From assembly GCA_016286205.1 (NCBI GenBank), contig JAEESF010000021.1, positions 1 to 16,052 on the forward strand: a stretch of 16,052 bases of DNA, read 5' to 3'. The notes under the pieces are model-generated. The model saw nothing but the letters and a program-made list of their open reading frames with translations, was not told the origin of the DNA and searched no databases. Each line of letters opens with the position of its first letter. Position 1 is the stretch's first letter. Made by a program: the position numbers and the translations under genes. Origin of the DNA: Colicola sp016286205. Lineage in GTDB: Bacteria > Bacteroidota > Bacteroidia > Bacteroidales > Paludibacteraceae. This document shows, piece after piece, positions 1 to 8,295 of the stretch.

Positions 1-371
1 ACTATGCAGAGCGTATCGGGTATGACTGGTGCGAGCAATATATCATTGACTTTGTCAATTGGGATGGCGAACTATTGCAATCGTCGCTGGTGGACAGAGA
101 AACGCTGCCCAGCTACAATGGCGCGATGCCGGAAAAAGAAACCGACGAACTATACAAATATACTTTCATCGGTTGGACACCGAAAGTAGAATTGGCTATA
201 GACGATGCTACTTATACGGCTACTTATCTTCAGAGAGACAAGTTTGAGGCGATAGAAGATGTTGAGAGCGGAGAGTCAAGAGTCAAGAGTCAGAAGATTC
301 TTCGCGAAGGTGTGCTGTATATCCGTCGAGGAGAGAAAATATATACCGTTCTTGGGATGGAAACAGAATAG
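1..371 (+). CDS. 3' end of a BspA-like surface protein (partial, 5' end outside window)
   Basis: Open reading frame entering from the left edge (first full codon at base 3) and ending at TAG 369-371. The visible 122 residues match the end of the next gene almost residue for residue. They contain the tail of a VPCG-type module (YAERIGYDWCEQY), a beta-rich repeat unit (about FVNWDGELLQ to DDATYTATYLQ, resembling Listeria/Bacteroides-type extracellular repeats), a charged linker (EAIEDVESGESRVKSQ) and a terminal LREGVLYIRRGEKIYTVLG segment. That terminal segment resembles short C-terminal tails of secreted Bacteroidales proteins, possibly a type IX secretion signal; this is inference. By analogy with its neighbour the missing part probably carries BspA leucine-rich repeats, but that cannot be seen. 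An ATG at 75 is in frame, but coding similarity continues upstream to base 3, so it is not the start. Confidence 0.85.
   Translation, partial: YAERIGYDWCEQYIIDFVNWDGELLQSSLVDRETLPSYNGAMPEKETDELYKYTFIGWTPKVELAIDDATYTATYLQRDKFEAIEDVESGESRVKSQKILREGVLYIRRGEKIYTVLGMETE
1..371 (+). repeat. Long direct repeat, copy 1 (gene 3' end)
   Basis: Aligns without gaps to 2947-3317. By direct comparison I count 16 differences in 371 bases, only 3 of them in the first 299 bases (two silent, one Ile/Thr). The last 72 bases hold the other 13. The left boundary is outside the window, so the true repeat length is unknown. Confidence 0.95.
273..293 (+). repeat. Three-unit heptamer repeat (GAGTCAA) in coding sequence
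   Basis: Units GAGTCAA, GAGTCAA and GAGTCAG follow one another and encode the ESRVKSQ linker before the C-terminal tail. The same array occurs at 3219-3239 in the downstream paralogue. Because the unit is 7 bases, gain or loss of one copy would shift the frame of the tail. Confidence 0.85.
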
Positions 372-377
372 AGCATT

Positions 378-3317
378 ATGACTGTTAACGGCAAGTATTT
401 ATATAGAGTATTATGCGTGTTGGTGCTAGGCGTGTATGCGCTTGGCGGTACGGTCAATGCTGCTACTTATACCGGAAACTGCGGAGAGAATGGAGATAAT
501 GTTACCTATACTCTAAATACCAGTACCGGTGTGCTGACGATTAGTGGAACAGGCGCGATGGAAGATTATAGTTATTTCACTAGTTCACTCTCTCCTTCTC
601 CCTGGGATATCCATAGGTCGTATATCAAAACGCTTGTAGTCAATAGTGGTGTGACGGAATTAGGCAATTTTGCGTTCTATAACCTCTACAACCTGACTTC
701 GGTGTCTTTGCCCAATACCCTTACGCTCATTTCGTTCTATGGTTTTGCGAAATGTTCGTCTCTATCCAGCATCACCATCCCCAGTAGCGTTACTAATATC
801 GGGAATTATGCTTTTCGAGAGTGCACAAGTTTGACATCCATTTCTATACCCAGTAATGCAGTCAATTTGGGGTCTTATATATTTCAGGATTGTTCTAACT
901 TGAAAAATGCCACGTTTGGAACCGGTATTACCATTATTCCTGTGGGATGTTTCGTTAGGTGTCCGATGACGGATTTTACTATTCCAACCCATATAACCAG
1001 ACTTAATCAAGAAGCGTTCTCCGGATGTGCGTTTACGACGATGACAATTCCCAATACTGTTACCAGTTGGGGAAGAGAGGTGTTTGAGGATTGTGTCAAT
1101 TTGACGGACTTGTATGTGCAATGGACTACTTCTATTCCTAGATGGGACGATTATAATACTTTAGTAGCCGGTACTACCAATGCGAAGATTCATGTGCCTT
1201 GCGGAACCTCGGAAGCGTATCGCGCCAAGGGTTGGAGTGTGCAATTGATAGTGGCGGGTGACGGAGAACATAGTGGTAATTGTGGAGCTAGTGGAGATAA
1301 CGTCAAATGGATTTTGGATTGCGATGGAGTCCTAAGTGTTTACGGTAGTGGCGCAATGGCGGATTGGAGTAGTCTCGATGATGTGCCATGGAAGGACTAT
1401 CGGTCTTTGATAAAAAGAGTGACCATAGGTCCAAACGTCACAACGCTAGGCAAAATCGCTTTCGCTAAGTGCGAGAATTTGACATCCGTTTCTATCGGAA
1501 ATGGTGTTGAGACGATTAAGAAGCAAGCCTTCTACGATTGTGCTAAGTTGGATTCGGTAGTCATTCCCAACGGGGTTACCGAGATCGTGGAATTAGCCTT
1601 CTACAAATGTCCCAGTTTACAATATCTGATTTTGGGCTCAGGACTGCAGACCATTGGTCAAATGGCATTTATGAATTGCGGTAGTTTGCGGTCCGTTTCC
1701 ATCCCTTCGAGTGTAAGTAGTTTGGGACCAGGAGTGTGGAACTTGTGTGACAATCTACATCACCTAACTGTAGCATGGACTTCCGCGTCTCAGATTCCCA
1801 ATTGGAATAATTTGGTATCTGCCTCTCCTTGTTATCTGCATGTGCCATGTGGCACGTCCGGTATTTACCAATCGGCAAACGGTTGGAAGAGTTGTAATAT
1901 CCTTGAAGGGCTCTACGGAGAAGCTGGCACAGAGGGAAACGAAGCGAAGGTTAGTTGGACACTCAGTTGCGATAGCGTGCTGACCGTAAGCGGAACGGGC
2001 CCCATGGCAGACAAGCAGGCCTGGCTCGCTGTGCGCGGTGCGATCAAAACAGCAATCATTGGCGACAAAATAACCAATATAGGAAATAATGCTTTTAGCC
2101 AATGTAGTAAACTGACTTCTGTCACGATAGGCAAGAATGTTACCACTATCGGTACGAGCGCCTTTTATGTGTGTCGCAAACTGGAATCTGTGTATATCAG
2201 CGACTTGGCAACATGGTGCAGAATAAGTTATATAGATTCTTATGTCTGCCCATTCAATCGAAATGGAACGACTGCATATAGGGGAGAAGGCAAACTTTAT
2301 CTCAAAGGGGCATTGCTCACAGAACTATCCGTTCCGCAAGAAATAACAGAAATAAAACCATACGCGTTTTATGGCTGTACGAGTATAACCTCGATCTCTT
2401 CCTTTGGAGGAGCAACATCTATCGGAAACAATGCTTTTGCTTATTGCAGCAATTTGTCTTCTGTGACGATTCCTGAAGGGATTACATCCATAGGTGCCTT
2501 CTCTTTCGGAGGGTGCACGTCTTTACAGTCTGCTTCGTTGCCGGCTTCGCTAACCACTATAGGTTCTCGTCTGTTTGAATCATGCGAGGCATTAACAGAT
2601 CTGTACGTACATTGGATCAGCAGTATTCCTGCTTGCCCGAACAATCTCACGAACAAGTCTGAGATCACCCTTCATGTGCCGTGCGGAACCAAATCGCTCT
2701 ACTTGGCAGCAGAGGGATGGAAGGACTTTACAATAGTAGAGGATGTGCCTAATGTCCTTTCTGGTACGTGTGGGAACAATTTGAATTGGGAATTGCGTGC
2801 ATGTGACAGTATATTGACCATCAGTGGAGAAGGAGAATTGGCGGAATATGCGTCGGGCGAAGAACCTTGGCATGAATATGCAGACCTGATTGACACCATC
2901 ATTGTACCCTGCGGCAAGAAGGCGTATTATCAGTCGGCTCTGCCGGACTATGCAGAGCGTATCGGGTATGACTGGTGCGAGCAATATATCATTGACTTTG
3001 TCAATTGGGATGGCGAACTATTGCAATCGTCGCTGGTGGACAGAGAAACGCTGCCTAGCTACAATGGTGCGATGCCGGAAAAAGAAACCGACGAACTATA
3101 CAAATATACTTTCATCGGTTGGACACCGAAAGTAGAATTGGCTACAGACGATGCTACTTATACGGCTACTTATCTTCAGAGAGACAAGTTTGAGGCGATA
3201 GAAGATGTTGAGAGCGGAGAGTCAAGAGTCAAGAGTCAGAAGATTATTCGCGACGGGCATTTGTATATTCGCCGAGGAGAGAAAATATATACCGTTCTTG
3301 GGGCGGAAACGAAATAG
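378..3317 (+). CDS. BspA-like leucine-rich repeat surface protein, 979 aa
   Basis: Probably an exported surface or secreted protein; BspA-family LRR proteins (LRR_5) are known for adhesion, but the ligand here is unknown. Residues 1 to about 28 form a signal peptide (hydrophobic core VLCVLVLGVYALGG, likely cleavage after VNA). Four modules follow, beginning near residues 32, 299, 511 and 794. Each opens with a GxCG...L...SGxGxM-like cap. The first three then carry BspA repeats (NLTSVSIP..V..IG..AF..C) and close with a YVxW...HVPCGT segment. The fourth lacks LRRs. Near residue 871 a NWDGE...FIGWTP...YTATY beta-repeat domain begins, and from about 954 a tail with LYIRRGEKIYTVLG. The start at 378 lies 6 bases after the previous stop and is followed directly by the signal peptide. 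The gene looks more AT-rich than waaA downstream. Function beyond surface location is inferred. Confidence 0.9.
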   Translation: MTVNGKYLYRVLCVLVLGVYALGGTVNAATYTGNCGENGDNVTYTLNTSTGVLTISGTGAMEDYSYFTSSLSPSPWDIHRSYIKTLVVNSGVTELGNFAFYNLYNLTSVSLPNTLTLISFYGFAKCSSLSSITIPSSVTNIGNYAFRECTSLTSISIPSNAVNLGSYIFQDCSNLKNATFGTGITIIPVGCFVRCPMTDFTIPTHITRLNQEAFSGCAFTTMTIPNTVTSWGREVFEDCVNLTDLYVQWTTSIPRWDDYNTLVAGTTNAKIHVPCGTSEAYRAKGWSVQLIVAGDGEHSGNCGASGDNVKWILDCDGVLSVYGSGAMADWSSLDDVPWKDYRSLIKRVTIGPNVTTLGKIAFAKCENLTSVSIGNGVETIKKQAFYDCAKLDSVVIPNGVTEIVELAFYKCPSLQYLILGSGLQTIGQMAFMNCGSLRSVSIPSSVSSLGPGVWNLCDNLHHLTVAWTSASQIPNWNNLVSASPCYLHVPCGTSGIYQSANGWKSCNILEGLYGEAGTEGNEAKVSWTLSCDSVLTVSGTGPMADKQAWLAVRGAIKTAIIGDKITNIGNNAFSQCSKLTSVTIGKNVTTIGTSAFYVCRKLESVYISDLATWCRISYIDSYVCPFNRNGTTAYRGEGKLYLKGALLTELSVPQEITEIKPYAFYGCTSITSISSFGGATSIGNNAFAYCSNLSSVTIPEGITSIGAFSFGGCTSLQSASLPASLTTIGSRLFESCEALTDLYVHWISSIPACPNNLTNKSEITLHVPCGTKSLYLAAEGWKDFTIVEDVPNVLSGTCGNNLNWELRACDSILTISGEGELAEYASGEEPWHEYADLIDTIIVPCGKKAYYQSALPDYAERIGYDWCEQYIIDFVNWDGELLQSSLVDRETLPSYNGAMPEKETDELYKYTFIGWTPKVELATDDATYTATYLQRDKFEAIEDVESGESRVKSQKIIRDGHLYIRRGEKIYTVLGAETK
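2947..3317 (+). repeat. Long direct repeat, copy 2 (gene 3' end)
   Basis: Second copy of the 371-base repeat, covering residues from about 857 to the stop of the 979-residue BspA-like protein. Both copies end exactly at their stop codons. Such a pair is a substrate for gene conversion or for deletion of the intervening gene by homologous recombination. Confidence 0.95.
3219..3239 (+). repeat. Three-unit heptamer repeat, second copy
   Basis: Same GAGTCAA/GAGTCAA/GAGTCAG array as at 273-293, at the same distance from the end of the gene, encoding the linker near residue 948 of the BspA-like protein. Confidence 0.85.
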
Positions 3318-3334
3318 AAAATACATAACAAACA

Positions 3335-4558
3335 ATGTTTATATACTTTTTTTTGATACGACTTGCTGCGTTGTTTGGGCATAAGAAAGCCCGCGCGTTG
3401 GTCAAGGGACAGAAGGCGCAGAAATTGGCCAGTCTGGAGGCTTATCGCGGTGCGGTATGGTTTCATGCGGCATCGGTGGGTGAGTTCGAACAGGCTCGTC
3501 CTATCATCGAGCGCTTGCGCCGCGAGCAACCGAACCGTAAGATTGTAGTTACATTCTTCTCGCCTTCGGGTTATGAGATGCGCAAGGGTTACGAGACAGC
3601 AGACCGCGTGCTCTATCTGCCGTTTGCCACTCGTCGCAAGGCGCGCCGTTTTCTGGATGCAATGCAGCCGTCGATGGCTATCTTTGTCAAGTATGAGTTC
3701 TGGCCGGCTTATCTGCACGAGTTGAAGAAACGTGCCATCCCGACCTACAGTATCTCTGCTATTTTCCGTCCGGGGCAACTGTTCTTCCTACCTTGGGGGA
3801 AACAGCACTTGAAGCTGCTAAAATGCTTCACGCATATTTTTGTGCAAGACGAGGCATCGCGTGTGCTGCTTGTTAAGTACGGCGTAACCGATTGTTCTGT
3901 AGCGGGCGATACGCGTTTTGACCGCATGGAGGAAGTTCGTGCCAATCAGCAGAAACTGACCCCTCAGAGTCGCCGGGTGATAGAAGAGTTTGTACGTGGT
4001 GCGGAACGTGTTCTGGTGGCAGGTAGTACATGGCCTGAGGATGAGGAATTACTGGTGAAGTATATCAGCAGTCCGTTTACGCAAAATACGAAGATGATAC
4101 TCGTTCCGCATGAGATAGACGAGAAACATCTGCACTATATCTTCCAGTTGCTGCAAGGCCGCATGCTTCGTTATTCGGTTGTTAACGCTTGCAGCCAACC
4201 GCTAGCTAACCCCGCGGTGGATGTTTTGGTTATCGATGCACTGGGCTTGCTCTCATCGATTTATCCGTTTGGCCACGTAGCTTATGTGGGCGGAGGTTTC
4301 GGCGCGGGTATTCACAACACGGTGGAAGCTGCAGTCTATGGTAAGCCTGTGATATTCGGTCCGAACTATCGCCATTTCCGCGAAGCTATCGGACTGATTG
4401 CTAATGGTGCTGCGCACAGCGTAAGCAACTACGAGCAACTGGAATCGGCGCTCAACCATGCGTTCGAACGCTGCGAAGAGATAGGCGCCAAGGCGGCTCT
4501 CTATGTCAAGGACGAGACCGGCGCGAGTGAGAAAATATACGGACAGATTTTTAGTTAA
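3335..4558 (+). CDS. waaA: 3-deoxy-D-manno-octulosonic acid (KDO) transferase
   Basis: Glycosyltransferase family 30 enzyme that adds KDO from CMP-KDO to the lipid A precursor on the cytoplasmic face of the inner membrane. The 407-residue length fits the family. Residues 1-15 are hydrophobic (MFIYFFLIRLAALF), the usual membrane anchor. The N-terminal domain has FHAASVGEFEQARP with the conserved Glu near residue 50 (the family's proposed catalytic base), then TFFSPSGYE and KYEFWP. The C-terminal nucleotide-binding domain has VAGSTWPEDEE, VPHEIDEKHL, the glycine-rich YVGGGFGAGIHNTVEAAVYGKPVIFGPN and the following REAIGLIANGAA. The gene starts 17 bases after the BspA-like gene and ends 10 bases before hisS. 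I see no consensus promoter in the 17-base gap, so it may be read through from upstream or use a promoter inside the previous gene. The organism should therefore make LPS or lipooligosaccharide. Confidence 0.95.
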   Translation: MFIYFFLIRLAALFGHKKARALVKGQKAQKLASLEAYRGAVWFHAASVGEFEQARPIIERLRREQPNRKIVVTFFSPSGYEMRKGYETADRVLYLPFATRRKARRFLDAMQPSMAIFVKYEFWPAYLHELKKRAIPTYSISAIFRPGQLFFLPWGKQHLKLLKCFTHIFVQDEASRVLLVKYGVTDCSVAGDTRFDRMEEVRANQQKLTPQSRRVIEEFVRGAERVLVAGSTWPEDEELLVKYISSPFTQNTKMILVPHEIDEKHLHYIFQLLQGRMLRYSVVNACSQPLANPAVDVLVIDALGLLSSIYPFGHVAYVGGGFGAGIHNTVEAAVYGKPVIFGPNYRHFREAIGLIANGAAHSVSNYEQLESALNHAFERCEEIGAKAALYVKDETGASEKIYGQIFS

Positions 4559-4568
4559 TCAACAGAAT

Positions 4569-5876
4569 ATGGCACAAAAACCAAGCATACCGAAAGGCAC
4601 GCGTGACTTCGGACAACTGGAGATGGCGCGTCGCAATTTTATCTTTGATACCATCCGCGGAGTGTTTTCTCTGTACGGCTTTCAGCAGATAGAGACGCCT
4701 GCTATGGAGAATCTGAGTACGCTGATGGGCAAATACGGCGAGGAGGGAGACAAACTGCTTTTCCGCATTCAGAATAGCGGAGAGAAAGCTTCGTTGGCTC
4801 CTGAAAAAGGCCTACGTTACGATCTTACCGTTCCTTTTGCACGCTACGTGGTGCAGCACCGCGAGGAAATTAGTTTCCCGTTTAAGCGCTTCCAGATACA
4901 ACCGGTTTGGCGCGCCGACCGTCCGCAGAAAGGGCGTTATCGCGAGTTCTACCAGTGCGATGTCGATGTTATCGGCAGTGATAGTCTGGTGGGCGAATTG
5001 GAGCTGGTACAGATAGTGGAGGAAGTCTATCGCCGATTAGGCATTCGTGTTTGCTTGCATATCAACAACCGCAAGGTGTTGGCAGGCATAGCCGAAGTTA
5101 TTGGCGCGCCGGATAAGATGATTGACATCACGGTAGCCATTGACAAACTCGATAAGATAGGTGTGGAGGCCGTCAATAGCGAATTGTTGGAGCGCGGACT
5201 GACGCCCAAAGCCGTTGAGGCACTGCAGCCGATACTCAACTTGAGCGGCACAACAACCGACAAACTGCAATCGCTGCGTGCGATTTTGGCGCAAAGCGAA
5301 GTGGGCATGCGCGGCGTGGCCGAACTAGAAGAACTGTTCGGACTGATAGAGAGTGCAGGCGTTCAACTGAATATAGAATTGGACCTGTGCCTGGTGCGCG
5401 GACTGAACTACTACACCGGTGCTATCTTTGAGGTTAAGGCACTGGATGCGCAGATAGGTAGTATAACCGGTGGTGGACGTTACGACAACCTAACGGGCAT
5501 CTTCGGTATGCCGGATGTGTCGGGCGTGGGTATCTCGTTTGGCGCTGACCGTATCTACGATGTGCTGACCGAACTCAACTTGTTCCCCGCAGAACTACAA
5601 TCTACTACTCGTATCCTTTTCGCCACGTTTGGCTCGGACGAATTGCATTATGCACTGAGTTGGGCGAAAGCACTGCGCGAGAAAGGTGTGGCTGTTGAGG
5701 TGTATCCTGAACCCACCAAAATGAAGAAGCAGATGGGATATGCAGATGCCAAGCAGATTCCTTTCGTGGCTATAGTGGGTGGCGATGAGATGGCGCAACA
5801 AAAAGTGATGCTCAAGAATATGGCTTCGGGCGAACAAAAACTGGTAACATTAGAAGAATTATGCACGATACTGTAA
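4569..5876 (+). CDS. hisS: Histidyl-tRNA synthetase
   Basis: Class II synthetase that charges tRNA-His with histidine using ATP in the cytoplasm. The protein is 435 residues from the chosen start, MAQKPSIPKGTRDF, where the family-typical PKGTRDF lies at the N-terminus. An in-frame ATG at 4503 would add 22 residues overlapping waaA that do not look like the family, so it was not used. Motif 2 is RADRPQKGRYREFYQCDVDVIG (about residues 115-136). The histidine-specific segment is RGLNYYTGAIFE (about 277), and motif 3 is GGGRYDNL (about 301). The C-terminal anticodon-binding domain includes VAIVGGDEMAQQKVMLKNM. RGLNYYTG has Asn where many HisRS have Asp. The stop overlaps the start of the DUF1599 gene by 16 bases, suggesting translational coupling. 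Confidence 0.96.
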   Translation: MAQKPSIPKGTRDFGQLEMARRNFIFDTIRGVFSLYGFQQIETPAMENLSTLMGKYGEEGDKLLFRIQNSGEKASLAPEKGLRYDLTVPFARYVVQHREEISFPFKRFQIQPVWRADRPQKGRYREFYQCDVDVIGSDSLVGELELVQIVEEVYRRLGIRVCLHINNRKVLAGIAEVIGAPDKMIDITVAIDKLDKIGVEAVNSELLERGLTPKAVEALQPILNLSGTTTDKLQSLRAILAQSEVGMRGVAELEELFGLIESAGVQLNIELDLCLVRGLNYYTGAIFEVKALDAQIGSITGGGRYDNLTGIFGMPDVSGVGISFGADRIYDVLTELNLFPAELQSTTRILFATFGSDELHYALSWAKALREKGVAVEVYPEPTKMKKQMGYADAKQIPFVAIVGGDEMAQQKVMLKNMASGEQKLVTLEELCTIL

Positions 5877-6403
5877 AACAATTTGACCAGGTGACGGCTA
5901 AGTGCCGCCAGATATTTGTCGACAAGATGCAAGACTACGGTCCTTCGTGGCGCATTTTCCGTCTGTACGGCATCACCGACCAACTCTATATCAAGGCCTG
6001 CAATATCCGTCAGGTGCAAACAACTGGTGTCAGCCTGGTGGGCGATGATATTCCCGGTAATCTGCGTGCTATCATCAACTACGGCATTACGGCTATCATC
6101 CAGTCGCGTAACGGCTATGCCGATTCCATCGATATGAGCCGCGAGGAGGCTACCTCGCTTTACGACGAAGTTTTGGCTGAGGCTAAAGAGCTGATGGTCC
6201 GCAAGAATCATGACTACGGCGAGGCATGGCGCGAGATGAGTAAAGAGGGCATCGTTGATATGATTTTGGCTAAGATCATTCGCATCAAGACTATCATTGA
6301 CAACGATGGCAAGACTATCGCCTCTGAAGGAGTAGAGGGTAACTATTTTGACATTATCAATTACGCAATATTCGATTTGATTCATTATGCCAACCAAAAC
6401 TAA
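5861..6403 (+). CDS. DUF1599 family protein, 180 aa
   Basis: I recognise this as a DUF1599-type protein, a family common in Bacteroidota that comparative genomics has linked to nucleotide modification or metabolism; no biochemical role is assigned here. The sequence shows an internal duplication: KMQDYGPSWRIFR (D25, Y26, G27, W30, R31) and RKNHDYGEAWREM (D118, Y119, G120, W123, R124), each followed by a helical segment with an isoleucine-rich R/K-I pattern and an N-Y-x-I-x-N-Y-like end (RAIINYG and FDIINYA). It is probably all-alpha and cytoplasmic, with no signal peptide or membrane segment. The start overlaps the end of hisS by 16 bases and its end overlaps the next gene by 17 bases, so the three are probably cotranscribed and coupled. 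Function uncertain. Confidence 0.85.
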   Translation: MHDTVKQFDQVTAKCRQIFVDKMQDYGPSWRIFRLYGITDQLYIKACNIRQVQTTGVSLVGDDIPGNLRAIINYGITAIIQSRNGYADSIDMSREEATSLYDEVLAEAKELMVRKNHDYGEAWREMSKEGIVDMILAKIIRIKTIIDNDGKTIASEGVEGNYFDIINYAIFDLIHYANQN

Positions 6404-7529
6404 ACGCGCCCATTCGGGCAAGGCAGTCTCCACTGCTCTCCATGCTACCGGCTCGGTAGCTCGTACGCTCTTGGCCCTTACCTTCCTCTTCTCGGGCTTC
6501 GTCAAGGCGGTTGATCCGCTTGGCACGGTCTATAAAATTGAGGATTATCTGAAGGCATTCGGCGGTATTTTTACCGATTGGCTTCCTTTGGCAGGCGTAG
6601 CTGCCGTGTGCCTGATTAGCGTGGAGTTTGTGTTAGGATTTTGTATGCTCCTCAATGTCCGAACCAATTGGACCGCTTGGCTTTCGTTGGTGTTCTATCT
6701 GGTCATGACGCCACTCACGCTATGGATCGCGCGAACCAATCCGGTGACCGACTGCGGCTGTTTTGGAGATGCCATCGTGCTGACCAATTGGCAGACTTTC
6801 TACAAGAATCTGATTCTGTTGGCCCTGGTGCTGATCTTGTTGTGTACCAAGCGCTTTATCCGTCCACTCTTCAGTTGGTGGGCGGAACTGGTCATCGCCC
6901 TTCTGGGACTGGGTCTGGCAGGTGGAATCATGGCGTACAGTTATACTCATTTGCCGCCTATCGATTTCCGCCCGTACAAGATTGGTAATAATATCCTCGA
7001 ACTGATGGAGGTACCTGAGGGTGCAGAACCGGACCAATATGCCGTCACCTTTATCTACGCTAAGGATGGAGTAGAGCAAGAGTTTACGCTAGAGAATTAT
7101 CCGAAGGGCGACTCTACATGGACGTTTGTCGATCAGCGTTCGGTGCTCGTTAAGAAAGGCTACGAAGCGCCTGTCCACGATTTCGAAATACTGACGATGG
7201 AGTATGAGGACATCACCTACGATATATTGGAATCAGAGACTCCCGTGACGCTCGTTACGATGTATGATCTAAGCAAGACCGACCGCCGTCAAGCAGCTAA
7301 ACTGCTGCAGATGATAGACCGTCCGGATATCTACGTGCTGACCGGTTCGGGCGAAGATGAAATATACGCTTTTGCAGAGGAACTGGGTATCGACCAGGAA
7401 CGCGCTGAAACGCTCTTCTGCACTATCGACCCTGTCACGCTCAAGACGATTGTTAGAGCTAATCCTGGCCTCTTTGTGGTGCAGGAAGGCTACGTCCTAG
7501 ACAAGAAGAATTTCAGACAACTACAATAA
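6387..7529 (+). CDS. DoxX/MauE-type membrane protein with C-terminal soluble domain (BT_3928-like)
   Basis: Inner-membrane protein of 380 residues. The N-terminal half has about four or five hydrophobic segments (roughly residues 24-45, 63-85, 92-113, 138-160 and 167-188) in the DoxX/MauE pattern, including LLALTFLFSGFVKAVDPLGT and the DCGCFGD motif with Cys123 and Cys125. The MauE-like group is associated with thiol redox systems in the envelope. Residues from about 195 to the end are soluble, presumably periplasmic, and end with a stretch resembling a degenerate thioredoxin fold (PGLFVVQEGYVLDKKNF) that lacks a CxxC pair. I recall similar fusions annotated as BT_3928 family, close to DUF1599 and tpiA genes in Bacteroides. 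It starts inside the end of the DUF1599 gene and lies 16 bases before tpiA. Its substrate is unknown. Confidence 0.85.
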   Translation: MPTKTKRAHSGKAVSTALHATGSVARTLLALTFLFSGFVKAVDPLGTVYKIEDYLKAFGGIFTDWLPLAGVAAVCLISVEFVLGFCMLLNVRTNWTAWLSLVFYLVMTPLTLWIARTNPVTDCGCFGDAIVLTNWQTFYKNLILLALVLILLCTKRFIRPLFSWWAELVIALLGLGLAGGIMAYSYTHLPPIDFRPYKIGNNILELMEVPEGAEPDQYAVTFIYAKDGVEQEFTLENYPKGDSTWTFVDQRSVLVKKGYEAPVHDFEILTMEYEDITYDILESETPVTLVTMYDLSKTDRRQAAKLLQMIDRPDIYVLTGSGEDEIYAFAEELGIDQERAETLFCTIDPVTLKTIVRANPGLFVVQEGYVLDKKNFRQLQ

Positions 7530-7545
7530 AAAACAAAATACGATT

Positions 7546-8295
7546 ATGAGAACAAAAATGGTTGCAGGCAACTGGAAAATGAACAAAAGCCTGCAGGAAG
7601 GTGTAGCCTTGGCTACCGAATTGAAAGAAGCTGTAAAGAACCCTAAATGTGCTGTCGTTATCGGCACGCCGTTTATCCATCTGGCTACTGTAGTCGAACT
7701 GCTCCAGGGTTCGTCTATCAAGGTGGCTGCTGAGAACTGCGCCGACCACGAGAAGGGTGCTTATACCGGTGAGGTAAGTGCAGAAATGGTAAAGTCCACA
7801 GGTGCTGAATATGTTATCTTGGGTCACTCCGAGCGTCGTCAGTATTATGCTGAGAGCTACGAGATGTTGGCAGAGAAAGTGCGTCTGGCTTTGGCTAACG
7901 GCCTGAAAGTCATCTTCTGTATAGGTGAGGTAAAAGAGGAGCGCGAGGCAGGCAAACAGAACGAGGTAGTAAAAGCACAACTCGAGGGTTCGGTATTCAA
8001 TTTGACCGCTGACGAGTGGAAAAATATCACTCTGGCTTACGAACCCGTTTGGGCTATCGGAACAGGTCTGACCGCCACACCTGCTCAGGCACAAGAGATG
8101 CACGCTTATCTGCGTTCGTTGGTAGCAAAGAACTACAATGCGCAGATTGCTGACGACACCACTATCCTTTACGGAGGTAGCTGCAACGAGAAGAATGCAG
8201 CCGAGTTGTTTGCTAATCCTGACGTGGACGGCGGCTTGATAGGTGGCGCTGCACTGGTTGCTGAGAAATTCCTGGCAATCATCACTGCTCGTTAA
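7546..8295 (+). CDS. tpiA: Triosephosphate isomerase
   Basis: Interconverts dihydroxyacetone phosphate and glyceraldehyde 3-phosphate in glycolysis and gluconeogenesis. At 249 residues it is a full-length TIM barrel. Visible landmarks are GNWKMN at 8-13 with catalytic Lys11, LGHSERR with electrophilic His94, AYEPVWAIGTG with catalytic Glu166 and the mobile loop 6, and the phosphate-binding YGGSCNEKNA and GGLIGGAAL segments. The start at 7546 gives the usual short N-terminus before GNWKMN. It lies 16 bases after the DoxX-like gene and is probably in the same transcript. Nothing unusual. Confidence 0.97.
   Translation: MRTKMVAGNWKMNKSLQEGVALATELKEAVKNPKCAVVIGTPFIHLATVVELLQGSSIKVAAENCADHEKGAYTGEVSAEMVKSTGAEYVILGHSERRQYYAESYEMLAEKVRLALANGLKVIFCIGEVKEEREAGKQNEVVKAQLEGSVFNLTADEWKNITLAYEPVWAIGTGLTATPAQAQEMHAYLRSLVAKNYNAQIADDTTILYGGSCNEKNAAELFANPDVDGGLIGGAALVAEKFLAIITAR

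Noticed and set aside
5648..6526. Antisense open frame of 292 codons across hisS, DUF1599 and DoxX-like genes.
   Set aside because: Covers parts of three convincing + strand genes and resembles no protein family; a by-product of codon bias.
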